Translations under genes and position numbers: made by a program
Notes under the pieces: model-generated
What the model was told of the DNA's origin: nothing
Database searches by the model: none
What the model saw: the letters and a program-made list of their open reading frames with translations, nothing else
Shown here: positions 9,657-17,784 of the stretch, piece after piece
How the letters are laid out: each line of letters begins with the position of its first letter
Position numbering within the stretch: position 1 is the first letter of the stretch
Source: Arthrobacter cupressi
Lineage (GTDB): Bacteria > Actinomycetota > Actinomycetes > Actinomycetales > Micrococcaceae
DNA length: 64,000 nucleotides
Reading direction: 5' to 3'
Assembly: GCF_900099975.1 (NCBI RefSeq)
Contig: NZ_FNEI01000012.1
Coordinates: 1-64,000 of the forward strand

Positions 9657-9688
9657 GTTACCGAGCGGTAACTTACCGAGCGTAAACT
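9657..9688. promoter_or_regulatory. Two tandem TetR-like operator sites
   Basis: GTTACC and GGTAAC flank GAGC at 9657-9672, a perfect inverted repeat. A second, slightly degenerate copy (TTACCGAGCGTAAA) follows immediately. The TTACNNNNNGTAA form is typical of TetR-family operators. The sites lie upstream of the YhgE-like gene (start 9549), in a 317-base gap that otherwise holds nothing recognisable before tRNA-Gln. Confidence 0.4.
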
Positions 9689-9866
9689 TAAGGCCGCTCG
9701 CGAATCAAGGGCCAGTTTGTGGAGCGCCCTCCGGAGGTGGTCCGGTTCCGGGCGTGGCTGGCTGCCTCGATTTGTGCGCGCCGGGAGTCTCGGGTAAAGT
9801 AATTACTCGTGCTGAGGGGCACGGAGCGGAAGGTTGAAGCCTTCAGGTCCGGTCCGAAAGCGCCAA

Positions 9867-9938
9867 TGGGATATGGTGTAATTGGCAACACTACGGTTTC
9901 TGGTACCGTCATTCTAGGTTCGAGTCCTGGTATCCCAG
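9867..9938 (+). tRNA. tRNA-Gln (anticodon CUG)
   Basis: A 72-base cloverleaf. The seven-pair acceptor stem joins 9867-9873 with 9931-9937, with discriminator G. The anticodon loop TTCTGGT sits between ACGGT and ACCGT and reads CAG. The T arm is CTAGG-TTCGAGT-CCTGG. No CCA is encoded. Confidence 0.97.
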
Positions 9939-10067
9939 CTCTGGATAAACCAAGGTAAAACGAGGTTGATTCGGAAGTTTCGAACGGTTCGCCGATTTGG
10001 AACAAAGCTGAATGTATGAAATAATAATTCAGCTTGATCGTGGGAAGCCGCAATCGAAAAAGTGCTT

Positions 10068-10140
10068 GGCCCCATCGTATAGCGGCCTAGTACGCCGCCC
10101 TCTCACGGCGGTAACGCGGGTTCGAATCCCGCTGGGGTCA
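10068..10140 (+). tRNA. tRNA-Glu (anticodon CUC)
   Basis: A 73-base cloverleaf. The acceptor stem GGCCCCA pairs with TGGGGTC (one G-T pair). The anticodon loop has CTC within CCGCC...GGCGG and reads GAG, and the T loop is TTCGAAT. No CCA is encoded. It probably shares a transcript with tRNA-Gln and is followed by a strong terminator. Confidence 0.97.
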
Positions 10141-10142
10141 CA

Positions 10143-10178
10143 AAAATCCCCCGGAATTGAAGGATTCCGGGGGATTTT
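10143..10178. terminator. Rho-independent terminator after the tRNA pair
   Basis: A perfect 15 bp inverted repeat (10143-10157 with 10164-10178) around a six-base loop. A GC core is flanked by an A-run and a T-run, so it can act in both directions. Confidence 0.9.
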
Positions 10179-10470
10179 CTCGTTTTAACAGAGTTCGGCA
10201 TGAGAACCATTTTCGGATCATATGTCAAAACGCCCTAATTTCGCATGTGTTACGTGGTCAGCTCTGATGGTGCGCGGTTCCGGAGGACTTCGCTTAGGGC
10301 TGGGGTATAGGGTCTGTCCCGAGCTGTGCGCGTCCGTGGGTGCGCTGTCATCTGGTTCTTTTGGGGTGTGGTGGCGGGTTTCAATGAGACTCGGCAGCCG
10401 CGCGGGGCGGTTTTCGTTGCTCACGTGAGGGACGTAATAAACGGTCCTTCTGGTCATGCAGGTGTGAAGG

Positions 10471-10884
10471 TTGTCGCGGACATGGTCCAGGCGAGTTTTC
10501 GCCGTTGGCGATCAGGATGAGTGGGGAATATTTTTGCGCTTTGCGCCGCGAGGCGTCCTCGCGCTTACCAGCGAACTACTCTGTTGCAACACCTCGCGGC
10601 TCCTTCGCGGCGATTCCACCTACGGTCCACAGAACGCGCTGGTCCGAAGGCGCGCATTACTCCAGTCTGGAGGCAGTCACTGTGTTCCGGCATGTGACAA
10701 GGTTCCTGAAACGGTTAAGAAGGTGCTCTCCCAGTACTTCTATTTCGATGGGGAGACTGGCACAGGTGAACCCGCGCGGTTCACGCCAATGTTGATCGAT
10801 CTTGAGGAATTCGAATCGTTTCACGACTGGGAGGTGAGGAATATCCGGAAATTCTCCGGAGGGAAAAGATGCGTCAGAAACTGA
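10471..10884 (+). pseudogene. Possible decayed ORF downstream of tRNA-Glu
   Basis: The stretch 10179-10868 has no well-supported gene. This frame gives 137 residues. Only its last ~60 residues (from about VPETVKKVLSQYF onward) have protein-like composition; the first half looks like random translation. It overlaps the next ORF by 16 bases, whose SD lies in its tail, as in a two-gene unit whose 5' part has been lost. No family recognised. Between 10179 and 10470 I see nothing. Confidence 0.25.
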
Positions 10885-11333
10885 AAGCGCTTTCCCTTGG
10901 ATACTTCACTAGGGAGTTCCCTTTCAAATTGCACCTCCCCGATGTGCATGACATAAATAATTCGATGGCCGAACGGTCCGGCGGACCGATCCGTGACAAT
11001 CTCAGGAGATCTCTGGAAGAGATGGGTGGAGCGCCGACGCGAGCCTATAAGGTCTCACCGGTGAAGTGCCCGCACCACTGGAGTAAGACATACGGGGTCT
11101 TCGAACCCAAAGCGGGCCACAAGCAAGGCGAAATCGTTGTTGAAGGACGCCTTGCAGCGTACATTTCCATCCACCGCCACGGCGAGTTCGCAATCTACAC
11201 TCAAATTATTGGGCACGGCGAGGACCTGGGTAACGGAGTCCTCACCTTGCTGTTCCTCGCTCATAGTGCCGCGACGGCGTCCCGCACCTTGATCATCGTG
11301 CGCAGGTTCCGCGTGGTGGTCGCCGCCTTGTAG
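10869..11333 (+). CDS. Hypothetical protein, probably 3'-truncated
   Basis: 154 residues starting at an ATG with a perfect GGAGGGAAAAG site. Residues 1 to about 131 have ordinary soluble-protein composition (for example PVKCPHHWSKTYGVFEP and the GEFAIYTQIIGHGED region). The last ~22 residues are antisense to the end of the convergent DUF1697 gene and look like read-through past a lost C-terminus. Codon use is less GC-biased than the neighbours, and the gene lies just after two tRNA genes, a setting common for integrated elements. I do not recognise the family. It could be an intact small gene with an unusual tail, but truncation seems more likely. Confidence 0.45.
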   Translation: MRQKLKALSLGYFTREFPFKLHLPDVHDINNSMAERSGGPIRDNLRRSLEEMGGAPTRAYKVSPVKCPHHWSKTYGVFEPKAGHKQGEIVVEGRLAAYISIHRHGEFAIYTQIIGHGEDLGNGVLTLLFLAHSAATASRTLIIVRRFRVVVAAL

Positions 11334-11812
11334 CGCGCCTTGGCGGTGATCTTGCTGAAGGGGCTGTCCAGGGTCCCGCCGGCGGGCGCGAGCCACGCCA
11401 GCGCTTCGGGACCCAGCCGCTCAAGGTCCACCCCGCCGTTGGACGCGCTGCCCAGGGCTGATCCGGCGTCGAACAGTTCGTCAAGTACCCCCGTGTCCGA
11501 GGAGAGCGTGATGTAGCTGTGGGTGGATTTGTCATCAGGGGGATAGGGGCACGCCTTCACCAGGTCCGCCACCCGCGCGCCGTCCAGGACCACCACCCAT
11601 GCGTCGTAGCCGAAAGAATCCCGAAGGCACTTTTCGAAACGTTCCTTGACGGCAGCCGATGTCAGCTCGCTCGCAAGGACGACGTTTCCGCTGGCCAGCA
11701 GGGTTTTGACGTTTTCGAAAGGTAGGTCGCCCAGGGCGTCCTTCAGCTCGGTCATCTTGATGTTGATTCCGCCTACGTTGATTCCCCGGAGGAAGACCGC
11801 ATAGCTGTTCAT
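11261..11812 (-). CDS. DUF1697 family protein
   Basis: 183 residues matching the DUF1697 pattern: N-terminal YAVFLRGINVGG, then MTELKDALGDLPFENVKTLLASGNVVL, and a C-terminal SKITAKARYKAATTTRNLRTM region. Cytoplasmic; biochemical function unknown for the family. The ATG at 11812 follows an AAGGTGG element; a GTG three codons upstream (11821) is the alternative. It ends tail to tail with the hypothetical ORF, overlapping it by 73 bases, and is divergent from the histidine kinase with an 93-base gap. Confidence 0.88.
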   Translation of the reverse strand: MNSYAVFLRGINVGGINIKMTELKDALGDLPFENVKTLLASGNVVLASELTSAAVKERFEKCLRDSFGYDAWVVVLDGARVADLVKACPYPPDDKSTHSYITLSSDTGVLDELFDAGSALGSASNGGVDLERLGPEALAWLAPAGGTLDSPFSKITAKARYKAATTTRNLRTMIKVRDAVAAL

Positions 11813-11905
11813 GCGCCCCACCTTATAACGCCCTTAGGGCGGGTTTTCGCGGCTGTGTGCCGGTATCATCGGCAGGACATCGGTATGTAGCTGGGGAGAT
11901 ACTCA

Positions 11906-13177
11906 ATGACGCACGCCCGTGGGCAGTTGGCCTTCACCGACGACGTTAGCCGGGACCTGGAGCTGCTGGAGTACGGCCTCGACCCCAGCCTGGACACGCC
12001 CCTCCTGCCGAATGCGGCTGTCTACAGCGCGCTGCAGAACGTGGTCCGCCTCGCCACCGAGCTTTGCGGCGCTCCGCACGGCGTGGTGAACATCATCAGC
12101 GCCGATCACCAGCACCAGGTGGGGGCGTGGGGTGTTGAAGCGGGCATCTGCCCGCGCGAGGATTCCATGTGCGCGAAGGTGTTCCTCTCCGGGGAGAAGA
12201 CCGTGGTGGCGGACGCGTCGCAGGACCCGCGCTTCGCCGACAACCCGTTTGTCACCGGCGACATCGGCAACGTCCGCTTCTATGCCTCCATCCCGCTGGA
12301 AACGGCGTCAGGCTTCGTCCCGGGAACACTATGCGTCTTTTCGGACGAGCCCAAGGAGCTGGGGGCGGAGCAAGTCCGCTTCCTTGAGGTACTGGCAAAG
12401 CAGGTGGTGGAGCTGCTTGAGCTGCAACACCGTTCGTCCCAACTGGATCGCGCGTATGCGGAACTGAAGGACACCAATGCCAAGTTGGAGGATAGCAATG
12501 CGAAGCTGAAGGACAGCAACGCGAAGCTGGCTGCCTTCGCGGGACGTGTCAGCCACGATCTCCGCATTCCACTCACCACGATCCTCGGCTACGCGGAACT
12601 GGTGGAAGACGACCCCGACATCAAGGCGGGCAGCGCGGTTGCCAAGTACCTCGAGCACATCGGCTTCAGCGGACGCCGCATGCTCGGAATGCTCGAGGAC
12701 GTGCTCAGCTACTCGCGGGTGGGCGGCGGCATCCAGCCCATCCGGGTCTCCCTGCAGGAAACCGCCCGGAACGTCGCACGGGACCTCGGCATCGAGGACG
12801 CAGGCATCGTCGAAGCACAGGAACTGACGCTCCAGGCGGACAGGGGACAGTTCCGCATGCTGATCCAGAACCTGGTGACTAATGCGATGAACTACCGCAG
12901 CCCGGACAGGGACCTCCGGATCCGGATTACGGGTGTCTCAAACTACCAGGGCGTTGCGGTCTCCGTTGCCGATAACGGCAAGGGGATCGCCCCCGAAGAC
13001 CGGAGCAAAGTCCTGGAGCCGCTGGTCCGCCTGCTCCGGCAGGGCGACGGGCCAGGCATGGGCCTGGGCCTGTCCACCTGCCACAAGATCGCCGAGGCGC
13101 ACGGCGGCGAACTCACGCTCTCGGAAACTCCCGGGGGCGGAACCACGGTGACGGTTACTTTCCCCGCCGGGAACTAG
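11906..13177 (+). CDS. Soluble GAF-domain sensor histidine kinase
   Basis: 423 residues with no membrane helix, so a cytoplasmic sensor kinase. A GAF domain spans about 25-180 (NAAVYSALQNVVRLATELCGAP through PGTLCVFSDEP). A signalling helix follows, containing three exact heptads of the type K/E-D-x-N-A-K-L. The dimerisation/phosphotransfer box is FAGRVSHDLRIPLTTI, with the phospho-accepting His. The ATPase domain shows the N box (QNLVTNAMNY), G1 (VADNGKGI) and G2 (GPGMGLGLSTC). A GGGGAG site lies seven bases before the ATG. No response regulator is adjacent, so it is an orphan kinase in this window; ligand and partner are unknown. The heptads (DNA 12467-12529) may be length-variable between strains. 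Confidence 0.9.
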   Translation: MTHARGQLAFTDDVSRDLELLEYGLDPSLDTPLLPNAAVYSALQNVVRLATELCGAPHGVVNIISADHQHQVGAWGVEAGICPREDSMCAKVFLSGEKTVVADASQDPRFADNPFVTGDIGNVRFYASIPLETASGFVPGTLCVFSDEPKELGAEQVRFLEVLAKQVVELLELQHRSSQLDRAYAELKDTNAKLEDSNAKLKDSNAKLAAFAGRVSHDLRIPLTTILGYAELVEDDPDIKAGSAVAKYLEHIGFSGRRMLGMLEDVLSYSRVGGGIQPIRVSLQETARNVARDLGIEDAGIVEAQELTLQADRGQFRMLIQNLVTNAMNYRSPDRDLRIRITGVSNYQGVAVSVADNGKGIAPEDRSKVLEPLVRLLRQGDGPGMGLGLSTCHKIAEAHGGELTLSETPGGGTTVTVTFPAGN

Positions 13178-13187
13178 CCGAACAGCC

Positions 13188-13907
13188 TCAGTCGCTGCCT
13201 TTGCGCAGCGCCTCGGTGAGGACGCGCGCTGCGTTGCAAACCACTTCCGCGTGCAGCCGGCCCGGCTGGCGGGTGAGGCGCTCGATCGGCCCCGAAATGG
13301 AAACGGCGGCGATGACCCGTCCGGACGGTCCGCGCACCGGCGCCGAAACTGAGGCGACCCCCGGCTCGCGTTCACCGAGGCTCTGGGCCCAGCCCCGGCG
13401 TCGTACTCCGGCCAGCACCGTGGGGGTGAAACGCGCATTCTGCAGGCCGTCCAGCAGGCGGTCGTGATCCTCCCAGGCGAGCAGCACCTGCGCCGCGGAG
13501 CCGGCCTTCATGGATAGCTGGGTGCCGACGGGAATCGTGTCCCGCAGGCCAATGGGGCGTTCCGCGGACGCGACGCACACACGCCAGTCGCCCTGGCGGC
13601 GGAAGATCTGGGCGCTTTCGCCGGTGGCGTCGCGCAACTGGATAAGCACGGGGCCGGCGGACGCAATCAGCCGGTCCTCGCCCGCGGCCGACGCCAGCTC
13701 CACGAGGCGGCTGCCAAGGACGAAGCGGCCCTGGATGTCGCGGCTGACCAGGCGGTGATGGACAAGGGCCAATGCCAGGCGGTGCACGGTGGGCCGGGCG
13801 AGGCCTGTGGCGGCCACCAGTTGCGCCAGCGAGGTAGGTCCGGCCTCAAGAGCGTCCAGCACCTGGGCCGCTTTATCAATGACACCGACTCCACTAGAAT
13901 TGTCCAT
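13188..13907 (-). CDS. ndgR: IclR-family regulator, NdgR-like
   Basis: 239 residues. An N-terminal winged HTH spans about 8-65 (VIDKAAQVLDALEAGPTSLAQL...RPTVHRLALAL). The IclR effector domain follows, with VGTQLSMKAGSAAQVLLAW and the closing SVSAPVRGPSGRVIAAVSISGP signature. It is divergent from leuCD, the position held by NdgR/LtbR-type regulators of leucine and amino-acid genes in actinobacteria, so control of leuCD and of itself is very likely. I use the ATG at 13907; seven further in-frame codons upstream run into the operator and seem less likely. The gene symbol rests on this synteny rather than on a direct comparison. Confidence 0.88.
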   Translation of the reverse strand: MDNSSGVGVIDKAAQVLDALEAGPTSLAQLVAATGLARPTVHRLALALVHHRLVSRDIQGRFVLGSRLVELASAAGEDRLIASAGPVLIQLRDATGESAQIFRRQGDWRVCVASAERPIGLRDTIPVGTQLSMKAGSAAQVLLAWEDHDRLLDGLQNARFTPTVLAGVRRRGWAQSLGEREPGVASVSAPVRGPSGRVIAAVSISGPIERLTRQPGRLHAEVVCNAARVLTEALRKGSD

Positions 13908-13912
13908 GTACT

Positions 13913-13937
13913 GATATTGCCGTCTCAATATCTGAGA
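13913..13937. promoter_or_regulatory. Overlapping palindromes between ndgR and leuC
   Basis: Two perfect inverted repeats overlap: GATATTG (13913-13919) with CAATATC (13926-13932), and TCTCA (13923-13927) with TGAGA (13933-13937). They start six bases upstream of the regulator ATG and about 80 bases upstream of leuC. This is the expected place for the IclR-family operator controlling both genes; binding is inferred. Confidence 0.5.
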
Positions 13938-14019
13938 TGCAAGTTGTTTCGCTGGCGCACTTTGCGGCGCTCATGTTCAGTGGATGTAGACAATCCAACC
14001 GCAGTGAAGGGAGCAGGCC

Positions 14020-15465
14020 GTGGGGAAAACACTGGCCGAGAAAGTTTGGGACGCGCATGTGGTGCGCAAGGGCGACGGCGAAGGAGCCAACGCCCAGCCG
14101 GACCTTCTGTTCATCGACCTGCACCTCGTGCATGAAGTGACGTCCCCGCAGGCATTCGAAGGCCTGCGCCTGGCCGGGCGCCAGCTGCGCCGCCCGGACC
14201 TCACCATCGCCACCGAGGACCACAACACCCCCACGCTGGAAATCGACAAGCCGATCGCGGACCTCACCAGCCGCACCCAGATCGAGACCCTGCGCGCCAA
14301 CTGCAAGGAGTTCGGGGTCCGCCTGCACTCGCTGGGCGACAAGGAACAGGGCATCGTGCACGTTGTCGGCCCCCAGCTCGGTCTGACGCAGCCCGGCATG
14401 ACCGTGGTCTGCGGCGACTCGCACACTTCCACCCACGGCGCCTTCGGTGCGCTGGCCATGGGCATCGGCACCTCCGAAGTGGAGCACGTCATGGCCACCC
14501 AGACGCTTTCCCTGAAGCCGTTCAAGACCATGGCCATCAACGTTGAGGGCACGCTCCGCCCGGGCGTCAGCGCCAAGGACATCATCCTGGCCGTGATTGC
14601 CAAGATCGGCACCGGCGGCGGCCAGGGCTACGTCCTGGAATACCGTGGATCCGCCATCCGGGCGCTGTCCATGGAAGCCCGCATGACCATCTGCAACATG
14701 TCCATCGAGGCCGGTGCCCGCGCCGGCATGGTCGCTCCGGACGGGACCACCTACGAATACATGAAGGGCCGGCCGCACGCTCCCGAAGGAGCAGACTGGG
14801 ATGCCGCCGTCGAATACTGGAACACCCTGCACACCGACGCCGACGCAACGTTCGACGTCGAGGTGGACCTCGACGCCGACACCTTGGAGCCGTTCGTGAC
14901 CTGGGGAACCAACCCGGGCCAGGGCGTCTCGCTCAACGACGCCGTGCCGTCGCCCGAGGACTTCGGCGACGAGAACGCCAAACTGGCCGCCGAGCGCGCC
15001 CTGCAGTATATGGGCCTGGAAGCCGGCACCCCCATGAAGGACATCCGCGTGGATACCGTCTTCCTGGGTTCGTGCACCAACTCCCGCATCGAGGACCTGC
15101 GGGCCGCAGCCGACGTGATCCGCGGCCGGGCGAAAGACCCGAATGTGCGCATGCTGGTGGTTCCGGGTTCCGCCCGTGTCCGCCTGGAGGCCGAAGCCGA
15201 GGGCCTGGACAAGGTGTTCAAGGAATTCGGCGCGGAATGGCGCTTCGCCGGCTGCTCGATGTGCCTCGGCATGAACCCGGACCAGCTGGCACCGGGGGAG
15301 CGCTGCGCCTCCACCTCGAACCGCAACTTCGAAGGCCGCCAGGGCAAGGGCGGCCGCACCCACCTCGTCTCGCCGGTGGTGGCCGCAGCGACCGCAGTGC
15401 GCGGCACGCTCAGCTCGCCTTCTGACCTGGAATCCGTCTCCGTCGCCACCGGCGACGCCGCCTAG
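14020..15465 (+). CDS. leuC: 3-isopropylmalate dehydratase large subunit
   Basis: With LeuD it isomerises 2-isopropylmalate to 3-isopropylmalate in leucine synthesis, using a [4Fe-4S] cluster. At 481 aa it has aconitase-family hallmarks: [13 protein letters not shown] near the N-terminus, the [27 protein letters not shown] segment (shown here only by its ends, CGDSHTST and SEVEH), and cluster cysteines at 352 (FLGSCTNSR) and at 412 and 415 (AGCSMCLG). The GTG start at 14020 follows GAAGGGAG. leuD starts ten bases after the stop, so the two form one operon, probably under the divergent IclR regulator. Confidence 0.96.
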   Translation: MGKTLAEKVWDAHVVRKGDGEGANAQPDLLFIDLHLVHEVTSPQAFEGLRLAGRQLRRPDLTIATEDHNTPTLEIDKPIADLTSRTQIETLRANCKEFGVRLHSLGDKEQGIVHVVGPQLGLTQPGMTVVCGDSHTSTHGAFGALAMGIGTSEVEHVMATQTLSLKPFKTMAINVEGTLRPGVSAKDIILAVIAKIGTGGGQGYVLEYRGSAIRALSMEARMTICNMSIEAGARAGMVAPDGTTYEYMKGRPHAPEGADWDAAVEYWNTLHTDADATFDVEVDLDADTLEPFVTWGTNPGQGVSLNDAVPSPEDFGDENAKLAAERALQYMGLEAGTPMKDIRVDTVFLGSCTNSRIEDLRAAADVIRGRAKDPNVRMLVVPGSARVRLEAEAEGLDKVFKEFGAEWRFAGCSMCLGMNPDQLAPGERCASTSNRNFEGRQGKGGRTHLVSPVVAAATAVRGTLSSPSDLESVSVATGDAA

Positions 15466-15474
15466 GAGGACCCC

Positions 15475-16074
15475 TTGGAAAAGTTCACCACCCACACCGG
15501 CATCGGTGTCCCCCTGCGCCAGAGCAATGTGGACACGGACCAGATCATCCCCGCCGTCTACCTGAAGCGCATCACCCGCACAGGCTTCGAGGACGCCCTC
15601 TTTGCCGGCTGGCGCAAGGATGAATCCTTCATCTTGAACCAGGAACCGTTCAACGCCGGCTCCGTGCTGGTGGCCGGGCCCGACTTCGGCACCGGTTCCT
15701 CCCGCGAACACGCCGTCTGGGCGCTGAAGGACTACGGCTTCAAAGCCGTACTTTCCTCCCGCTTCGCCGACATCTTCCGCGGTAACTCCGGCAAGCAGGG
15801 TCTCCTGGCCGCACAGGTGGCTCAGGACGACATCGAGCTCATCTGGAAGGTGCTGGAAACCAACCCCGGCACCGAGGTCAAGGTGGACCTGGTTTCCAAG
15901 ACGGTGGAATGCGGCAACGTCGTGGCACCCTTCGACATCGACGACTACACGCGCTGGCGCCTGCTGGAAGGCCTGGATGACATCGGCCTGACCCTGCAGC
16001 ACGAAGAGGACATCACGGCGTACGAAGCCACGCGTCCCTCCTTCAAGCCGAAGACCCTGCCTGCGCGCAGCTGA
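15475..16074 (+). CDS. leuD: 3-isopropylmalate dehydratase small subunit
   Basis: 199 residues forming the swivel domain that completes the isopropylmalate isomerase active site. It shows [13 protein letters not shown] near the N-terminus, the substrate-binding [17 protein letters not shown] loop, and the [18 protein letters not shown] segment. The TTG start at 15475 has an AGGAGGA site overlapping the end of leuC. The reading frame ends 16 bases before a strong terminator, so leuCD is a compact two-gene unit. Confidence 0.96.
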   Translation: MEKFTTHTGIGVPLRQSNVDTDQIIPAVYLKRITRTGFEDALFAGWRKDESFILNQEPFNAGSVLVAGPDFGTGSSREHAVWALKDYGFKAVLSSRFADIFRGNSGKQGLLAAQVAQDDIELIWKVLETNPGTEVKVDLVSKTVECGNVVAPFDIDDYTRWRLLEGLDDIGLTLQHEEDITAYEATRPSFKPKTLPARS

Positions 16075-16090
16075 CGCCGTTTCAAAAGGG

Positions 16091-16127
16091 AACGCCGCCG
16101 TCGAATAAACCATTCGACGGCGGCGTT
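16091..16127. terminator. Terminator of leuCD
   Basis: A perfect 16 bp inverted repeat (16091-16106 with 16112-16127) with a five-base loop and a short T-run. It lies between convergent leuD and the repeat protein gene, and can serve both. Confidence 0.9.
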
Positions 16128-16154
16128 CTTGCTACCCGCGTTAGTCCTTCCGGA

Positions 16155-17597
16155 TTACCGGACGACGGACACGGTGGGCGAGGAGGTCTTGGCTGCCGCT
16201 GTGTATCCGGTTTTGCGCCCGGTGACGCGCACGGTGATGGGTTTGCCGGCGTCGCTGGCGGTGAGTTTGTAGCTCGTGGCGGTTGCTGCGGTGATAGGTG
16301 TGCCTGACCTGTACCACTGGTAGCTCAGGGTCACGGGTGCGGGGGACCAGGTTCCGGGGACGGCGGTGAGGGTGTAGCCGACCTTGGTGGTTCCACTGAT
16401 CGTCGGCATTGGTGCCACCGTCAAGGGCAGGTCCGGAGCCGTTGCTGACACGGTGAGTGTGGCGAGGTCTTGGAAGCTGCTGGTGTTGTTGCCGAGTGTG
16501 TCGCGCAGCGGGTAGAGGGTTATGGTCCAGGATCCGGTGGCCGAGCCTTGGGGGATCGTGATGGATCGTTCCCAGGTTCCGTCCTGGGCGGTGCCTGAGA
16601 CCAGGGTCATGCTTCCGAAGCCTTGGGTTTGACCGCTCTGGTCGTGGCTGGCGATCAGGGTGGGTGCCTGGGTGCCGGTCTGGTCGGTGAGCCGGACGCT
16701 TACTTTGGCGGTTGCCGGGCCTGTGGCGATGTCCAGTGCTTGCGGTGTCACGCTCGAGGAAGCTAGGACGGGCGCAGCGGTGTCCGAGACGGCCCCAGTG
16801 ATGTTGAGTGTGGCGAGGTCTTTGAAGCCTGTTGTGTTGTTTCCGAGGGTGTCGCGCAAGGGGTAGAGGGTCACGGTCCAGGTTCCTGTGGCCGAGCCTT
16901 CGGGGATCGTGATTGATCGTTCCCAGATTCCGTCCTGGACGGTGCCCGAGACCAAGGTCATGCCTCCGAAGCCTTGGGTTTGGCCGCTTTCGTCGTGGCT
17001 GGTGATCAGGGTGGGTGCTTGGGTGCCGGTCTGGTCGGTGAGCCGGACAGTTACCTTGGCGGTTGCCGGGCCTGTGGCGATGTCCAGTGATTGCGGTGTC
17101 ACGCTCGAGGAAACCAGCACCGGACCGGCGACGTCAGAAACTGCGCCAATGACGGTGAGTGTGGCGAGGTATTGGAAGCTGCTGGAGTTGTTGCCGAGTG
17201 TGTCGCGCAAGGGGTAGAGGGTCACGGTCCAGGCTCCTGTGGCCGAGCCTTCGGGGATCGTGATTGATCGTTCCCAGATTCCGTCCTGGACGGTGCCCGA
17301 GACCAAGGTCATGCTTCCGAAGCCTTGGGTTTGGCCGCTTTCGTCGTGGCTGGCGATCAGGGTGGGTGCTTGAGTGCCGGTCTGGTCGGTTAGCCGGACA
17401 GTTACCTTGGCGGTTGTCGGGCCTGTGGCGATGTCCAGTGATTGCGGTGTCACGCTCGAGGAAACCAGCACCGGTGCCGAGATGTCCGACGCCGCAAAAG
17501 TTGTCTGCGGCGCTGCCAACGACAACATACTTAAAGCCGCTGCTGCGACGGTCACCTTTGCGAGCTGTGCTTTGAATCTTGGATTCTTGAAAATCAA
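16155..17597 (-). CDS. Secreted protein with three 117-residue repeats and an Ig-like C-terminus
   Basis: 480 residues: signal peptide (KNPRFKAQLAKVTVAAAALS, then an Ala-rich cleavage zone), three tandem beta-rich repeats from about residue 41, and a C-terminal Ig-like domain (PTISGTTKVGYTLTAVPGTW, SYQWYRSG, TSYKLTASDAGKPITV) of the kind common in actinobacterial wall and extracellular proteins. Each repeat contains VRLTDQTGTQAPTLI, WERSITIP and TLYPLRDTLGNN. I chose the TTG at 17597, six bases after GGGGG; an ATG at 17615 gives six more residues, and the open frame runs to 17723. There is no LPXTG or catalytic motif, so adhesion or glycan binding is only a guess. Confidence 0.75.
   Translation of the reverse strand: MIFKNPRFKAQLAKVTVAAAALSMLSLAAPQTTFAASDISAPVLVSSSVTPQSLDIATGPTTAKVTVRLTDQTGTQAPTLIASHDESGQTQGFGSMTLVSGTVQDGIWERSITIPEGSATGAWTVTLYPLRDTLGNNSSSFQYLATLTVIGAVSDVAGPVLVSSSVTPQSLDIATGPATAKVTVRLTDQTGTQAPTLITSHDESGQTQGFGGMTLVSGTVQDGIWERSITIPEGSATGTWTVTLYPLRDTLGNNTTGFKDLATLNITGAVSDTAAPVLASSSVTPQALDIATGPATAKVSVRLTDQTGTQAPTLIASHDQSGQTQGFGSMTLVSGTAQDGTWERSITIPQGSATGSWTITLYPLRDTLGNNTSSFQDLATLTVSATAPDLPLTVAPMPTISGTTKVGYTLTAVPGTWSPAPVTLSYQWYRSGTPITAATATSYKLTASDAGKPITVRVTGRKTGYTAAAKTSSPTVSVVR
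16425..17477 (-). repeat. Three tandem 351-bp coding repeats
   Basis: Units start at 17477, 17126 and 16775 (minus strand), each exactly 351 bp, with long identical DNA stretches between copies. The small divergence points to recent tandem duplication or ongoing homogenisation, so copy number may vary between strains or be misassembled. Confidence 0.85.
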
Positions 17598-17784
17598 GTG
17601 GTGCCCCCAGTTCATGCGGTCAATGACCGCGCATTCCGTGTCCGCGAACGGCGGACTTCGTGATTCTAGCGGCCGAAAGCCTTGGGCTGGCACCGGATTC
17701 GCAGCGAGTAGGTCTCGGCGCATGCGGTGTACAAGTGACCATGCAAATTCCGGTTGCGGAACGGCCCTCTGTTAAGGTTCTTCA

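Noticed and set aside
10068..11333. Integrated element bounded by tRNA-Glu direct repeats
   Set aside because: No second copy of the tRNA 3' end and no integrase gene were found in the interval.
13894..16113. 739-codon minus-strand ORF opposite leuCD
   Set aside because: A long antisense frame produced by GC-rich codon bias of leuC and leuD, whose own products are certain.
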